64,000 nt of DNA from JAICJR01 sp963848495 (lineage in GTDB: Bacteria > Actinomycetota > Thermoleophilia > Solirubrobacterales > Thermoleophilaceae): contig CAWKDV010000001.1 of the NCBI GenBank assembly GCA_963848495.1, positions 124,001-188,000 on the forward strand, in the 5' to 3' direction. Below, one piece after another: positions 63,763-64,000 of this stretch; the first letter of the stretch is position 1; every line of letters begins with the position of its first letter. The notes beneath the pieces are model-generated. The model ran no database searches and was not told where the DNA came from. It saw only the letters and a program-made list of their open reading frames with translations. Position numbers and translations under genes: made by a program.

Positions 63763-64000
63763 ATGGCCCGCGTGACGAGCGAGCACGTCGAGCTGCGCCG
63801 AGGCGTCTTCCAGGACTCGGTGAGCCTGATGCTCGCCTCCCGGGACGCGCTGTCGCAGCCGGGCGTGCTTGCCGGGGCGGTGCTCGCGGCCACCCCGCTG
63901 AACCTCGAGCTGCTGGCCGCGCAGGGGTTCGATCTGGCGCAGGCGGACGGCGCGCGGCCGGACGACCTCATCGTCGCGATACGGGCCAAGGGGCCGGCTG
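63763..64000 (+). CDS. fdrA: FdrA-family protein, 5' part (oxamate carbamoyltransferase component)
   Basis: The frame is open to the window edge. VELRRGVFQDSVSLMLASRD, AATPLNLELL and ARPDDLIVAIRAKG match the N-terminus of E. coli FdrA (GCFQDSVSLMIISR, ATPNDICVAIR). FdrA with YlbE/YlbF-type partners forms the catabolic oxamate carbamoyltransferase that ends anaerobic allantoin breakdown, giving carbamoyl phosphate and oxamate. ATG at 63763 or GTG at 63772 are both possible starts. The partner genes would be expected just beyond the window. Confidence 0.85.
   Translation, partial: MARVTSEHVELRRGVFQDSVSLMLASRDALSQPGVLAGAVLAATPLNLELLAAQGFDLAQADGARPDDLIVAIRAKGPA

Overview
The window is very GC-rich (roughly 70 %), densely coded DNA with many GTG/TTG starts, four-base start/stop overlaps (ATGA, GTGA) and promoter boxes lying only a few bases from start codons. 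With the gene content (tandem Usp protein, Pat-type GNAT/acyl-CoA synthetase fusion, DevS-like kinase, CoxG/CoxS/CoxM-family proteins, BMP-type ABC transporter, FdrA) this suggests a high-GC actinobacterium, most likely of the Thermoleophilia/Solirubrobacterales kind. That placement is an inference from style, not from a marker gene. I see no IS element, phage gene, CRISPR array or rRNA. No gene-free stretch exceeds about 230 bases.

Layout. (1) 1-12.2 kb, housekeeping and signalling: the 3' end of a membrane protein, an FAD-dependent reductase, a Usp protein, an acetyltransferase/kinase operon, small secreted or membrane proteins, a methyl-accepting chemotaxis gene broken by two frameshifts, and tRNA-Ser(UGA). 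(2) 12.2-21.9 kb: an eleven-gene leftward operon, nearly every junction overlapping: CoxG-like protein, molybdenum-hydroxylase large subunit (L1), its 2Fe-2S subunit, cyclase, cupin, bicupin, nitrilase, OYE-type flavoprotein, a frameshifted MDR dehydrogenase, HAD phosphatase, flavin reductase. (3) 22-38.3 kb: a divergent second CoxG, an M20 hydrolase, two amidohydrolases and five more large subunits (L2-L6). (4) 38.3-43.4 kb: a BMP-type (nucleoside/purine-like) ABC transporter operon running directly into L6. Its three membrane/ATPase genes carry eleven single-base insertions. (5) 43.6-53.4 kb: ACMSD-like amidohydrolase, long DUF1989 protein, atypical SDR, amidase with a previously unmarked 49-residue GatC/AtzG-like partner, MatB-like acyl-CoA synthetase, enoyl-CoA hydratase, alpha/beta hydrolase, second M20 hydrolase and the only FAD (CoxM-type) subunit. 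(6) 53.5-64 kb: a one-chain kinase/receiver/LuxR regulator with an altered phospho-His box, a second ACMSD-like amidohydrolase, a luciferase-like monooxygenase, two alpha/beta hydrolases, a short DUF1989 protein, two amidinotransferase-fold hydrolases, an SDR and the 5' end of fdrA.

How it may work together. From about 12 to 64 kb the genes read as one large catabolic island for nitrogen-containing ring compounds. An ABC importer would bring in the substrate. A family of six related molybdenum hydroxylases would share one 2Fe-2S and one FAD subunit, with CoxG-type membrane adaptors for electron delivery. Ring-opening and C-N hydrolases would follow, and guanidino/carbamoyl steps would end in the FdrA oxamate carbamoyltransferase branch. 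The substrate cannot be read from sequence. A short motif combining a -10 box with GTTGGAC or a variant recurs at five or more promoters across the island, suggesting a shared regulator.
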